Part shown: in pieces, positions 1-11,235 of the stretch
Numbering within the stretch: the stretch's first letter is position 1
Layout: each line of letters starts with the position of its first letter
DNA from: Tillus elongatus
Taxonomy: Eukaryota; Arthropoda; Insecta; Coleoptera; Cleridae
Reading direction: 5' to 3'
Assembly (NCBI GenBank): GCA_964006375.1
Contig: OZ023269.1
Coordinates: 65,565,529 to 65,629,528 of the forward strand
Length of the DNA stretch: 64,000 nt
Notes under the pieces: generated by a model
What the model saw: only the letters and a program-made list of their open reading frames with translations
The model's database searches: none
What the model was told of the DNA's origin: nothing
Program-made: the position numbers and the translations under genes

Positions 1-2
1 TT

Positions 3-837
3 TCAGATATTACACTGAAAAAAAATGCATCCAAAGTAAAAGAAGAAGAATTTAACAAGCCAGAAAAAACGTCTGTAAAATATGAGACAAAAATGAGACC
101 GCGTCGCTTATTTCAAGAAGAGCCTTCAGGTGAGGAGGTATTTATTGCAGAACCTGAACAAGAACCGGAGCCTCCCGCTGAAATTAGCACAGCAGAACTT
201 CAAAGACTGCTCAGTGAACCTTCTTTTGAGATATATTTGGACCAATTTGCTCCACTACCTCGACAATACATAGAAGCAATGATAAGGGATTCCAATGATG
301 CCTTTGATCATACGCATGGGATTAGGCATGACCTACTTTTAGATAAATTTTATATTGGAGACTCTGAAATTAATTTTGATAACGAAGATATTGTCGTAAA
401 AGGTGTCAGATATAAAGGAACAACCGGATTGTATGAATTATTATTTAAAAAGAATTCAGCACCATATAAAGTAGCAGAACATAAAGATTATCTTCATATT
501 TTAGAAAGAACAAATGCTCTCCGACGAAATTATGATGCAAATAACCCCAAAATACCAAAATAGGTAATCCCTCAAAGAAATATACTTCTGTGATTAAACC
601 TCCTAGACAGAGACCACGCTTGGGTTCATTTCCTAGTAGAGTGTATGATTTGCGATCGGGAAAGGGTTTTATAAAATGGACCAAAATCCAATAAACTTTA
701 TACACTGGGATGACCCTAATAAATTAGTTGATAGACTAAGACTTCTAATTGCGGCTCAAAATGCTGGTAATAACGGCAACCACAATGAGATAGTTTCCCA
801 GATTGAGGAATTACAGGAAGCTCATATAATGGTATAA
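3..837 (+). pseudogene. DUF8207-type protein of a Polinton-like element, 5'-partial, frameshifted
   Basis: The frame is open from the window edge (position 3; first Met at 93) to a TAG at 561-563. Coding continues in a second frame (IGNPSKKY..., ending at a TAA near 692) and a third frame starting FIHWDDPN (697) and ending at TAA 835-837. The middle segment GTTGLYELLFKKN and the tail pattern SFPSRVYDLRSGK followed by WDDPNKLVDRLRLL resemble a family of uncharacterised proteins (DUF8207) that I associate with insect and cnidarian Polinton/Maverick or adintovirus-like elements. The function is unknown. The N-terminus is charged and Glu/Pro-rich. Two frame breaks make it a pseudogene. It lies directly upstream of the integrase on the same strand, which fits a shared element. 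Family recognition is from memory of sequence style, not from a search. Confidence 0.65.
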
Positions 838-841
838 AATA

Positions 842-1202
842 ATAATTAATTGTTATCGCTTTATCAGTCTCGATATAACTTTAGACAAATTTGGTAGAAT
901 AATAAACAGAAATCTTAATTCAAAACTACAACAAAAAATAATTTTACTATATAATGGATATAAATCAATGGATAAAAACATCCATAGATGGCATTTAAAT
1001 AATGAATCCTATGCAATATTGTTTGACTACACTGCGGAAATTGAAAAAAATTATTTAAATCCAACTGGTCATATTTCTAAATAATACAAAAATATCTGCT
1101 AAAAAATTAGTTGGTGTGAAGATAAAATCAGGAGATACATTTCATTTTGAACATTCTCCAAACAGCAAAGCGATCGCTTGCGCCATAGAATTACACTTAT
1201 AA
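842..1202 (+). pseudogene. Unrecognised Polinton-associated protein, frameshifted
   Basis: One frame (842 to TAA about 1083) reads LDKFGRIINRNLNSKLQQK and later DYTAEIEKNYLNPTGHI. A second frame continues ISAKKLVGVKIKSGDTFHFE to TAA 1200-1202. Together they would make a protein of about 120 residues with one frameshift near 1083. No catalytic motif is visible and I do not recognise a named domain. The final stop overlaps the ATG of the integrase (TAATG at 1200-1204), which suggests compact, virus-like or Polinton-like gene packing. A small structural or accessory protein is possible, but that is inference. Confidence 0.5.
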
Positions 1203-2122
1203 TGTCCGCTATCAATGTAAAAGAAGTAGTGGTGGATGAACTTCACAAACCCGCTAGAAGAAATTATAGAAGGCGTCATGTAATAGTTATGGGGTTAAAT
1301 GATTTGTTTCAGGCAGATTTCCAAGAAATGCTTCCTTATTCTAAAAACAATAAAGGGTAGAAATACATTTTAGTAGTAATTAATGCTTTTTCAAAGTTTG
1401 TCTGGGATGAACCATTAAAAAGTAAAACATCAAAAGAAGTTGCAAAAGCTATGGCTAATATTCTAAAATCTCTGAAAACTCAACCCGTTTGGAGTTTTTT
1501 GGTCGCAAGTTCAAATCCCTGATGGATCAGTTTCAAATAATCATTACGCCACTTATACAAATCTAAAGGCTAGTATATGTGAACGTGTAAACAGAACATT
1601 GAAGACTTTAATGTGGAAGCAATTCAGCATGCAAGGAAATTACAAATGGCTAGATCTCCTTAAAAAAATTGTTTCATATTATAATAATAAAGTACACAGT
1701 ACTACTGGTATGAGGCCGGTACAAGTTAAGAAGAAACATGAAAAACATTTTAAAATATGCATTCAGTTATATGAAAACAGTTGATCCGAAGAAAAAAAAA
1801 TTCGTGTTGGGGATTTTGTTCGTATAAGTAAACATCGTGAACTTTTTGAAAAAGGTTATACACCAAACTGGTCCAATGAGATTTTTCAAATAGCTGAGGT
1901 GAGAGTGACAAATCCAACCATGTATTATCCTTGAAGATGGAAAAAAGCAATCAATTAAAGGAGGATTCTACGAAGAAGAACTTCAGAAAGTAAAATATCC
2001 AGATATACATTTAATAGAAATAATTATTAGGAGGAAGGGGGGGGGGGGGTAAGGTATTTGTGAAATGGTTAGGACTAGATAAATCAAATAATTCTTGGAT
2101 CTCTAAGAATACTTTTATATAA
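1202..2122 (+). pseudogene. Retroviral-type (rve) integrase with C-terminal chromodomain, Polinton class, decayed
   Basis: The start MSAINVKEVVVDELHKPARR precedes the rve core. The first catalytic Asp is in LFQADFQEM (about 1306-1330). The segment NAFSKFVWDEP follows after an in-frame TAG (1358-1360). The catalytic Glu is in ICERVNRTLK (about 1580-1605). The second catalytic Asp region is missing: sequence around 1475-1515 is deleted or frameshifted, and pieces of the following strand lie in other frames. Further stops occur at 1782-1784. A chromodomain-like tail (KVFVKWLGLDKSNNSWI) follows a run of G at about 2037-2048 that breaks the frame. Integrases of this type insert Polintons; this one cannot be active. 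It reads toward the convergent minus-strand genes, with the polymerase further right. Confidence 0.8.
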
Positions 2123-2615
2123 TTTACGTTAAATATATACTTACTTTGTTTTTATTTTTTGTAATGTAATTATTTACCCAAATAAAGAAGTCTTTACAGG
2201 AAGTTTATAGATTTTTCTTAAATAATAAAAACATTTTAGTTAGACATATGTTTATTATAATTTTTTTAACAATAGTTTTACATAAAAACATTTTAGTTTG
2301 ACATATGTTTATTATAATTTTTACAAAGTACAATAATTTTACAAAAAACCACCTCCTGACAAAAAATAATTATTTTATAAGACTAATTAGTACACAAAAT
2401 TTAAAAAGCGTTCTTTATAAATGGCAGTCTATGACTTTTATCAAAAATTTAGTTAATGGTTTCAGCAGTTTTGTTTATTCGACGAAGAAATCGATCACGA
2501 TCCCTTGCATATTGCTCCCATTCACCGATTCTTGCTTGACGATGTGCAAAATTCCAAACTGTAATATATTTTACTTGATTGCGTGATTCATTAAAAGTAA
2601 CGTGCATCTTCATAT
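2123..2615. other. AT-rich intergenic stretch with a short direct repeat
   Basis: No convincing gene is present between the integrase and the next minus-strand gene. A segment of about 38 bp (AAAAACATTTTAGTT...) occurs at about 2227-2265 and again at 2284-2322 with one or two mismatches. The open frame here (2305-2586) has no recognisable features and is low-complexity AT-driven. Confidence 0.5.
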
Positions 2616-3261
2616 TCAGTGTTGATTGTAAAATGAAAAGGGGCTGTATCTGTTGAATACTTTCAAATTCAGATACTGATATACCAACTCCATTACTGAA
2701 CTGACATTTTCCGAATTGCCTGTCGTAGACACTTCATTTAAAATAAACTGGCCAACATCAATGTTGGAATTGACACTGTCGATCAAGGTATCGAAATACT
2801 TGGAAAATTCTTGTTTCTTGAGCATATCTACTTTATAGTTGATTAAGGATGCCAGTTCAAATAATTTGCTAACAGTTTCCATAGCTAAATAGACTCCATT
2901 ACCATATTTCTCTTGCACTTTTATTATTTTTATATCTCTAAACCATTCAAAATGTACTGTAAATGAAGATTTTAGTGGTTGAAAAGTTTCACCACTCGTA
3001 TAAAAATGGTTAGTTACTATGCCTTGATGCTTCAGGAACTCATTCCATTCACTCATTTAAAAACACATTATCACCTTTCAAACCTTTAATTATCACCAAA
3101 GGTTGAAAATTAAATTCGTAAGCTAGTGCACAGCATACATATTTTGATTTGGATGGGTTGAGATGATATTGTTTCTCATTAATTGTAACAAAATTATTTT
3201 TCTTAGCAGATTTTTCAGAAATTGCTTGGTTAGGTTGCTGGCAATTGTTGTAGTTATTCAT
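2616..3261 (-). pseudogene. Unrecognised Polinton-associated gene, single frameshift
   Basis: Two overlapping minus-strand frames form one gene. The first (3261-3049) starts MNNYNNCQQPNQ, includes YHLNPSKSKYVCCALAYEF and ends GLKGDNVFLNE. The second (from 3056) continues SEWNEFLKHQGIVTNHF and runs to a stop at 2616-2618. The frameshift falls at about 3050-3056. The joined length would be about 213 residues. I have a general memory of similar uncharacterised proteins in insect genomes next to Polinton polymerases, but I cannot assign a fold or function. There is no signal peptide or membrane segment. It lies downstream of the polymerase on the same strand, convergent with the integrase. Confidence 0.55.
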
Positions 3262-3570
3262 TGTTTATTAAAAGTTTAAGAACTGCCTATAATAAATATG
3301 TTCTTTAACTTATAGTAGTCCCCCTTCCAAAAGTATTAAAGGGAGGGAGATATCCTTTAGTTGCTGCAGATTTATGAGAACTTACAATAATTTAAGAATA
3401 ACTCTAACATACAATCTTAAAGTATTTAGTGACAATCATAATTAAACATGATAAACAAATATTAGGAATAAATTATTTATTCTGACATTTTGTTTCTTTT
3501 TAAACAATACATTAAATTTAGATATAATGCAAGTAATATAATGGTACACAAAAAAATGTAAAAAAAATCT
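3262..3570. other. AT-rich spacer, nothing recognised
   Basis: About 300 bp of AT-rich sequence between two minus-strand gene remnants. No open frame, repeat or strong promoter was seen. Confidence 0.5.
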
Positions 3571-4335
3571 TTAATGAGACCATTCATACAAACAACTTAA
3601 AGTTTCAATATAATCTTTAAATTTTGTTGAAGGCCATTTGGCCATACAGGGTCCTTCTTCCCACCCTAAATTATCACCACCTTTTAGCCCCTTCTTAATA
3701 ATTTTTGTTAACCATGCATGAACTTGTTTATGTTCATCATTCCTATTTGGCTCAAAGTGAAATTTAATATTAAATTGTTTAACTACACCCATTATACATT
3801 TTAAAAGTTTAACATCGGCAAAATGGGCAACATTGCAAATAGTTTCATCGATTAATGAATCAATTTTCCTATATTTTGAGGAAATATTTATTGCTTGATA
3901 TTTTTCATCAAAATATTTCAAATCTCCACATGTTAATAAAGTAAACAAATAGTATTTTTCACAAATCGGTGAAGTGATGTGATTCTCACCAAGTTAATCG
4001 TCCAACTCCAAAATACTTAAAAACTCATGGCGACCACGCTTCACTTATTCAATCACTTCATCTATAAACTTGTACAACTTTATTTTTTTTTCCACCAATA
4101 ATGAAATTAAATTATTGCTGCAAACTTCGCTATCAACTATATAACGAAAAGCTGCATCTGGAACGGCTATTTTATTTAAAATAGCTACAGTAACTGGCAA
4201 ATTTTCTTCACAAGCATTTCTAGTAATTATATATCGCAAAGTACGTTTACAAATTGTTTGTGTTTCACCACATAAGCGAGAGAAAAGTTCTGAATATAAG
4301 TATTGACTCATGTTTAGAGTTAAAGTAATAGACAA
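3571..4335 (-). pseudogene. Unrecognised gene of the Polinton-like element, broken in the middle
   Basis: The N-terminal piece (4335-4045) starts MSITLTLNMSQYLYSELFSR and includes a Cys-containing helical stretch (RLCGETQTICKRTLRYII). A stop and about 100 bp of disrupted frame follow. The C-terminal piece (3948-3571) reads FTLLTCGDLKYFDEKYQAI and ends ETLSCLYEWSH. The disrupted part can still be read as SILELDD and ITSPICEKYYL, so I treat both pieces as one gene of about 250 residues. No motif allows a function call. The position between the polymerase C-terminus and another element gene suggests an accessory gene of the same element. These could instead be two separate small genes. Confidence 0.45.
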
Positions 4336-4388
4336 GTTAACATTAAATGCTACTTATATATTTTACCCCCCTTCCATAAAATCTATTG

Positions 4389-7300
4389 CTAAATGTTGCT
4401 TTCAGCAACCTCTTTCATTACTTGAATAAGACGATCTAATCTTTCATCAGCTGATAGACTTGCTAATGGTATATCTATATGGCCCCAAGCCAAAGTGGCA
4501 CTTGATGAAGGGATGAGGTATCGTTTATCATCTTTATTAGATAATGCGACCTTACGTATAAGGTTGGTAAAAATCTGATGAGATTCTGATTTAAAGATAT
4601 ACATTAGACAATGTACGGTTGAACATTCTCCATCCACAATTTCTTTATAATGTTTAAGTTCTAACTGCTTTTTAATGCTGGACTTATTTATTCCTTTTGC
4701 CTTCTTTGAAATTGTCTCTGGAGTGTTTATGCAGTATGATTTTGCAGAAGTACCGTAATAGGATTCTGACACTTTCCCACCATATTCATCCTTCATTTTT
4801 CCTATAGTCCATAAGTTTTTTGGAATGTTGTGTATATTATTTAGGCTATAATTAGAAGTATCATATTTATCAAGGTGCTGTTTCATATCTTCATAAAAAT
4901 TTTCAGTTTCAACATAAACTATTAAAGAATCCGTATCAGTATATAAAAGAGATATATTATCACCATATAATAGTTTTTGATATATCTAGTATTGAAAATC
5001 CAGAATAAATAGGTTTGTTATATTTGATATATGTTTTTTGCATTTGAATAGCCACTAAATTGTCACAAAATATTCTTGATTCTTTAAAATGGGGTCTGCT
5101 TATATAATTTCCAGCACCATTTCTTTTAACATTTTTTTCAAACTGTGTTGCAAGCTTTATATTTACACCGTTTTCAACATTTTCCATTGTTTTTCCAAAT
5201 ATACAATTTATTTTCAATTTAAAACTACGATGCTCAAAGTTATTTTTGGCAGAATTTCGCAACTTTGTATTCAACTCTATGTATGGTTTAAGCCATGCCG
5301 ATTGAGAAAATTGTATACCTCTGTGAATTTTTATTAATTTAAGACCATACTTTAGACATTGTTTTAAATTTCTATAATGTAAAATATACTTTTCTTTATT
5401 TTGCAAATTTGGAATTAATTTTCGACTTTTGCTACCATGTGGTTTATAAGTTTCCGGACAAAATGGTAGGTCATTATGATAGTCCTGTAAATATGTAGGA
5501 TATTCAAGATCAACTTCCAAAACATAACCCGTCTCAGCATCGTCTGGAATATTTGAAACAGTATTATGTAAAGATTGAATTTGCTCTTGCGAGAGCCAAT
5601 GAAAATTCCCCATGGGAAGTTTCTGGCTCATCACGAAGCCATACATGGATGTAATATCTAAGTTCATTATGAACGAGTTTTGCCTTGAGGGATCATAATT
5701 TGGAAGAAATTTATTGTTGGCAATAGCTTTTCATCGAATGCAAGTACTCACACCACCTCGAATACCCCTTTTTTTTTAAATGCAGCATATCAATATCAGT
5801 TAATAGCTCTAATTCAACTTTTGTGTATCGTAACATTGCATCCCAACTTAAGCCTGGAGCTGTGTAGTAGTGGGCCGGGTCAAGTTGGTAAGTTTTGAGA
5901 CATAAGTCCCTATAGTTTTCAAAAACATCGGCAAGCAGTAGAACATCAGATATTAAGTAGAAATCAAAGTAGTCCCCTAAAGTTTTACAATCTAAAACAT
6001 GCCATGCATTGCAAGCCCTATCATAATCTTCTTGAAATTTGCGTACTTCACGACATTGTGACGAATCTAAGTTTGAAACCAAATCATCTAATGAAGCGTA
6101 TAAAAATTGATACGAGTCTAAAAATTTCATTTGTAGAAAAATCGTTTTTGTTGTGCCATCAGCACTAATATATTTATCAACTGGAAGTTTTTTCGCAAAG
6201 GAAATGTATTTTTCAAATGTTTGAGGAATTACAGTCACTTCTTCTTGATTGAGAGCAAGTTGCTTCACAAAACGATGTGCATCATAATTTTTCAAGTTAT
6301 GGAAAAAAATTGGTATTTGCAAAGGGGTTTTAAAATTAAGGTTGCAGGCGTTGTGTGCCGCACCTCTAAAATTTCCCGTTAAATGACAGTGATCCCTTAC
6401 TTTTACATCTGAATCTGTAAATGGCATTTCACAGATAAAGCAAAGGGTTGCTTCATTGAAATTTTTTTGTTCTGGACATGTTAAAGGTTTCATTTTAATT
6501 AAAGGTTTGAAATACTTATAACAAATTTATCTTAAATCACTTACTAATCGTGAAACAAAAACCTCTGGGGCATCATTATTTCGGTATAAAACTAATTTTG
6601 AAAATTCAACATTAAATGAACATTTTATGTAATAGGCGAAAGAACAAGGTATATGCTTATATTTTTTAATAGTAAAAGTTTCTTTGTTATTGTTATCGGT
6701 ATTATCTTCTATAGGTTCTAAAATGCATTCAAAGTCTGCATAAACAGAAAAAGGTAATCTCAGCTGCTTTTGGAAATTTTCAAAATTTAAAACGTTATCT
6801 AAAACTGTATGACCTAACTTATCAATTCTTGTATTTAACTGTGGAATTTTTGCAGTCACATAATTGCAATCATTTTGAGCATGTCGAAGTAGCTTTTGTT
6901 CACAATCAAAATATTGTAAACAACCATCGCAAAAATGCTTCGATCGTGTGTTTTTTGATATCTGGGAAGAAACGAGTCTAGAAAATTTATTTATAAGACA
7001 GTAGTGATAATTTCCCTCACAATCATCAAGTAGCAATAGGTTTATGTGGGTGGATTGCTTTTTCTGTATGTAATGTAGAGGGCCAGTAACTTGATATAGA
7101 CATTATTTTTAAAAAATTTGTCTATGCCGTAAACATTAATAGAAATATATTTTTTTCAAATTCAGGTATTGATTTTAATGCAACAGGAAATGATAAATTG
7201 GTAAAATCGATACAGGTATCGTTAAAATTTGGATAGGAGCTTGGTGAAGAAACTAAGCCAGTTGGTTTGTAAATAGTAGCTAGTACTGACCAAGCAAAAC

Positions 7301-8059
7301 AATATACATCATTATTTTTAATATTAATTATAGATTTTTTTAATGTGATTTCACGTGGTAATGGCAAATATGAAGCAGCTCTTAAAGGATTATACTTATT
7401 AATATTTATTTCCAAATATAAAATTTTTTCCAGCGCCAAGCCTGAATCTCTGTGAAGTCTGAAGCACGTTGGTCTAGTCTAATTACAAAATCATTAAACA
7501 AATTTTCTAAATCAGATGAAGATGTTACTACTTTATTAGATGTGTTATGAGATTTAACTTCTCTTATATTACGAGAGGGTAAAATATATAATCCAAGTAA
7601 TTCAAAATTACATTTAAATGCTGTTAGTTTATGAAGTTTATTTTTAAGCATATCAATAGACTTATCTTTAACACTATTCATACAATAAATTATATTTAGT
7701 CCTACATAGTCAGAAGTAATTTGATAACTCACTATTCTCCCTTTAAATGTGCTTATACACACACGAACACCATCTGCTAAAGGTTTCCAAAATCGAGCTT
7801 TATGCTTGGTGCTCCTGATATGTCCAGCATACATGTTGGCAGGAACTTCACAGTCGCAGGCACTGCAGCGTATAGTTGCAGCTCGTTGATTTGTTGCCGA
7901 TGGTCCGGGTCTAGCAATGTCTGTCGCCATGTCGACGGCTGTACGACGACGCTTTGCTGGCACTGTCTGTGAAACTGCGCCATTGCTGATTCCACTTGGT
8001 CCAGCAATGCTTGAAATTGGCGCTGTGTCGACACCTGTGTGATGACGCTTTCTTGTCAC
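4389..8059 (-). pseudogene. Protein-primed family B DNA polymerase (Polinton/Maverick type), multiply frameshifted
   Basis: Six pieces in order (8059-7406, 7439-7122, 7036-6527, 6493-5711, 5667-4960, 4886-4389) make about 1,200 codons. The N-terminus carries a C2H2-like zinc element (CSACDCEVPANMYAGHIRST). An Exo I motif is seen in FSVYADFECIL (about 6745). An HNH/zinc-ribbon-like insert starts CFICEMPF and ends HNACNLNF. Exo II is FFHNLKNYDAH and Exo III is YFDFYLISDVLLLAD. Polymerase motif A is NLDITSMYGF (about 5665), motif B is KLKINCIFGKT (about 5200), and motif C is LYTDTDSLIVY (about 4940). All catalytic boxes are present but stops or frameshifts separate them at about 7420, 7120-7036, 6527, 5700 and 4950. 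Such polymerases replicate Polintons from a terminal protein primer. This copy is dead. Confidence 0.88.
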
Positions 8060-8300
8060 AGTTGATTAATTTGCTATCGAGTGTCCAGCGTTAGAACTAT
8101 CTGTTAGTGATACTGCAACATTCCTGATTCCACTTGGTTCAGCAATGCTTGAAATTGTCGACGGTGTTGTGAGGGAGTTTTGTTAGTGGTTCACATTGCA
8201 TGAGATCCGTCGACTTGCTGACGCAATGTACAGTTCTCCTGTGTCGCTTAAGGTTATCTTTTCTTGTGAAGATTTTCTAACAGGTCGTACATGTGAGACT
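8060..8300 (-). repeat. Imperfect tandem duplication of the polymerase N-terminal coding region
   Basis: Immediately upstream of the polymerase start, the sequence repeats the N-terminal coding segment. GATTCCACTTGGTCCAGCAA at about 7988 recurs as GATTCCACTTGGTTCAGCAA near 8120, each followed by TGCTTGAAATT. TGACGCTTTCTTGTCACAG marks the junction near 8043. The copy is degenerate and not open. It is either a local duplication of the 5' coding end or a leftover of a repeat-rich N-terminus. Confidence 0.55.
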
Positions 8301-8554
8301 CATGTTGATAAAGTGATTCTGAAGTCAACAAAATCGGTCACTAAATACTTATTGTGATTATATCTTCGAATTAGCCAGCGGCACCACGTGGAGGTGTATA
8401 ATTAACGTTCGCCATAATGTTTTCTACAATAGAAACAACCTTTATTAGAAACAAAAAAAATTGTTGCCTTTATTAAAAATTTTGAAGAAAATCTAAAAAG
8501 AATACGCTTTCTTCCCATTTCTTAAGCTATTTTCAAATGTTTAAAATCCTTCAT
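8301..8554. other. Non-coding AT-rich stretch
   Basis: No gene or clear repeat was recognised between the duplicated polymerase N-terminus and the second polymerase fragment. Confidence 0.4.
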
Positions 8555-8900
8555 GAAGAGCAAGTTGTTTTACAAGAAAAAAAAAAACATGTGCATTATA
8601 ATTATTTTCAAGTTATGGAAAAATGGTATTTGCAAAGGGGTTTTAAAATTAAGGTTGTAGGTGCCGTGTCGCACCTAAAGTTTCCCATTAACTGACAGTG
8701 ATCCCTTACTTTTATATCTATCTATAAATGACATTTCACAAATAGCGCAAGTGATTGCTTCAGCAAAAAAAATTGTGCTTTTATTTTAGTTATCGGTTTT
8801 AAATACTTATAATAAATATCTCTTTAATCGCATTCTAATCGTGAAATAAAAAAGATCTCTGAAGCATCATTATTTTGTACAAAACTATTTTTTTGCTTCA
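8555..8900 (-). pseudogene. Second, degenerate fragment of Polinton DNA polymerase B
   Basis: This stretch repeats the polymerase region 6245-6600 on the same strand with many small changes. For example, GGTATTTGCAAAGGGGTTTT occurs at about 6312 and again at about 8627, and CAGTGATCCCTTACTTTTA at about 6388 and 8695. The matching order covers the Exo II/HNH part through to the end of the preceding piece. It shows that a second polymerase copy, or a partial duplication, once lay here. It has no open frame. Confidence 0.75.
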
Positions 8901-8945
8901 TCTATCCCCCTCGTGCCCCTTTTCTCACAGTTTTTGAACTGTAAT

Positions 8946-10305
8946 GACTAAGTGTTCCCGAAAAAAAATGGTTTCTTGGCTAACCTTATAAATTAATAGC
9001 AAATTGAGCTATTTAAATTTGAGGCATTTAATGAAAATTGGCTATCATAACGCACTTACTCCGTCCCGAATTATTTTTTCACAAACATGCATACTATTTC
9101 GATGGAAAATGCAAAAGAATACAATAACATAAGGTGTCTTCTATTATAAAAAAAGAAAATTTGTATCACTTATGGGCCACCCTGTGATTGTAGAAATAAT
9201 TTTTAAGCTGTAGCTCAAATATTCCTACAATTAATGTATACATTTTTTCATATCTTGTATAATAAAGGATATATTAAACTTGATTATTTTTTTTTTGAAA
9301 ATTCGACAAAAATTATATTGCAAAAGCTAGAAAACAATCTAATACATTTTTTTATATATTTAAATTATAATGTAGCCAGAAAAAAATTTAGAACGATAAT
9401 CAAAAAAAGGCTGGACGCAGCAAGTGTGTTACGGTAGTGAATATTCATAAATTTGTTTTTAATACTAAGGTGCGTTCTATTATAAAAAAAGAAAATTTGT
9501 ATCACTTATGGGCCACCCTGTGATTGTAGAAATAATTTTTAAGATGTAGCTCAAATATTCCTACAATTAATGTATACTTTTTTTTCATATCTTGTATAAT
9601 AACTGATATATTAAACTTTATTATTTTTTTTAAATGAAAATTCGACAAAAATTATATTGCAAAAGCTAGAAAAAAATCTAATACATTTTTTTATATACTT
9701 AAATTATAATGTAGGCAGAAAAAAATTAAAACGATAAACAAAAAAGTCTGGACGCAGCAAGTGTGCTACGGTAGTGAATATTCTTAAATTTATTTTTAAT
9801 ACTAAATATCTTTTTTAAAGAAAGCGGGCATCAAATTTGGTTACCAGTATAACCTATATAGTAGAAACAATGTGCTGTTTCATCAAAATAACTTTATTGT
9901 TTGAAAATGTACAAAAGAAAATTCCGGAGTAAATTTAAAGTGTTCCCGAAAAAAATGGTTTCTTGGTTAACCTTATAAATTAATAGCAAATTGAGCTATT
10001 TAAATTTGAAGCATTTAATGAAAATTCACTACTATAACGCACTTACTGCGTCCCGAATTTATATTCTTACAAACATGCATAATATTTTGAAGGAAAATGC
10101 AAAAAATACAAAAACATAAGGCGTGTTCTATTATAAAAAAGAAAATTTGTATCATTAACGACTTATGGGCCAGCCTGTGATTGTAGAATATTTTTTTAAT
10201 ATGTAGCTCAAGACACCCTATAATTAATATATACAATTTTTTTTCATATCTTGTATAATAATGGATATATTAAACTTTATTGATTTTTTACGAAAATTCG
10301 ACAAA
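8946..10305. repeat. Cluster of diverged AT-rich repeat copies with inverted end motif (MITE-like)
   Basis: A unit beginning AAGTGTTCCCGAAAAAA occurs at about 8948 and 9931. A second block (CTATTATAAAAAAAGAAAA...) occurs at about 9138, 9477 and 10127. The motif TTCACTACTATAACGCACTT (10024; variant at 9034) is found inverted as GACGCAGCAAGTGTGTTACG (9414, and 9752 with one change). Pairs such as 9027-9058 with 9405-9447 therefore form terminal-inverted-repeat-like ends about 420 bp apart. The same end motif appears at 44876-44912. No transposase is present; a non-autonomous DNA transposon family with partial tandem duplication is the best reading. The small open frame at 9234-9437 is AT-driven and not counted as a gene. 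Confidence 0.5.
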
Positions 10306-10451
10306 GCATTGGAGAAATGGTCTATAAATTCACTAAAAATTAAAAAAATACACACTTTTTCTTTAGAATAACACCGCAATAGATAAAATATGTGCACTTA
10401 AAAAATTTCACTGGTTGATGTAGACCCGACTGCACTGCCACCACCTTTTAT

Positions 10452-11164
10452 TTACCGTGGAGACCTTAACATATCCGCCAAATTTTGGAGCCGCTGCATT
10501 GTCTCCGTAAGGTATGTTGGTTGCGAGGATGATGCATCAAAAATGTAAGCCTCCACAGCTATAGTCATGCTAGCCAAATAAGCATCATAGTCACCAGCAA
10601 TGTAAGCTTCCACAGAATCACCCATGTTAGATAACATAGCATCATCATCATCAACCGACATAAAAGCCCCAAGTCTCTGTCGACTCTCACTCCCGCTGAA
10701 GATGATTGGCCATCTTCAGCGGGAGTGGGAACCTCTATGTTTTTCGCAGGTGACATGTCTGCACTTACACTTGCTGAAAATGTCACTGCCTGCGGAGAAG
10801 GTGTTCTGGCTAAATTAATGTCATTTTCAGCAGGCATAGGAGCTTCCATACCATCCAGTAATGGCATGTGATTCATTTGTTGATGTTGACTCGGATCAAT
10901 AAATTGATTAGAGGCAGCATCGATAAATAAATCAGGCGCAGAACTTGGACCTGGTGCATTTTCAATAATACCGATCGCTTCCAAAGGTGGTCGTAAAACA
11001 AAGTTTTGCAACACTTTTACCTTTGGATGACAATTTAAACAATCTTCTTCACAATCGAAAGGTAATTTCTTTTCTAAAATCTTTTCTAAAATTGATCTCT
11101 TGCTTGGAGACAAAAGACAGTAGCGGCACTTGAATACGGGCCCACAGAAACACGGTTTTGACAT
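10452..11164 (-). pseudogene. Unrecognised Cys-rich N-terminus / acidic C-terminus protein, one frameshift
   Basis: The frame starts at ATG 11164 (MSKPCFCGPVFKCRYCL); an upstream ATG at 11218 lies too close to the TATA box. The N-terminal 45 residues hold eight or so cysteines in a CxCxxxxxCxxC pattern, then CEEDCLNC, which suggests metal binding. A Pro/Ser/Ala-rich middle follows (ENAPGPSSAPDLF, DMSPAKNIEVPTPAEDGQSS). The frame shifts at about 10660-10690 into an acidic end (MSVDDDDAMLSNMGDSVEAY) with an internal near-repeat (VEAYIAGDYDAY and VEAYIFDA), ending at a stop by 10452. Joined length would be about 237 residues. I do not recognise the family. A transcriptional regulator of a mobile element or virus-derived gene is only a guess. 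The frameshift could be an assembly error, because both sides look coding. Confidence 0.5.
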
Positions 11165-11225
11165 TTTTTCACTAGCTTGAAATATTGCTATGCTAAGAAC
11201 TATATTGTCGCTATACATTCACTCC

Positions 11226-11233
11226 TTTATATA
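11226..11233 (-). promoter_or_regulatory. TATA box (TATATAAA) upstream of the Cys-rich gene
   Basis: On the minus strand TATATAAA lies about 62 bp upstream of the ATG at 11164. Transcription starting about 30 bp downstream would fall near 11200, which leaves the 11164 ATG as the first usable start and explains why the 11218 ATG was not chosen. Confidence 0.45.
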
Positions 11234-11235
11234 TA

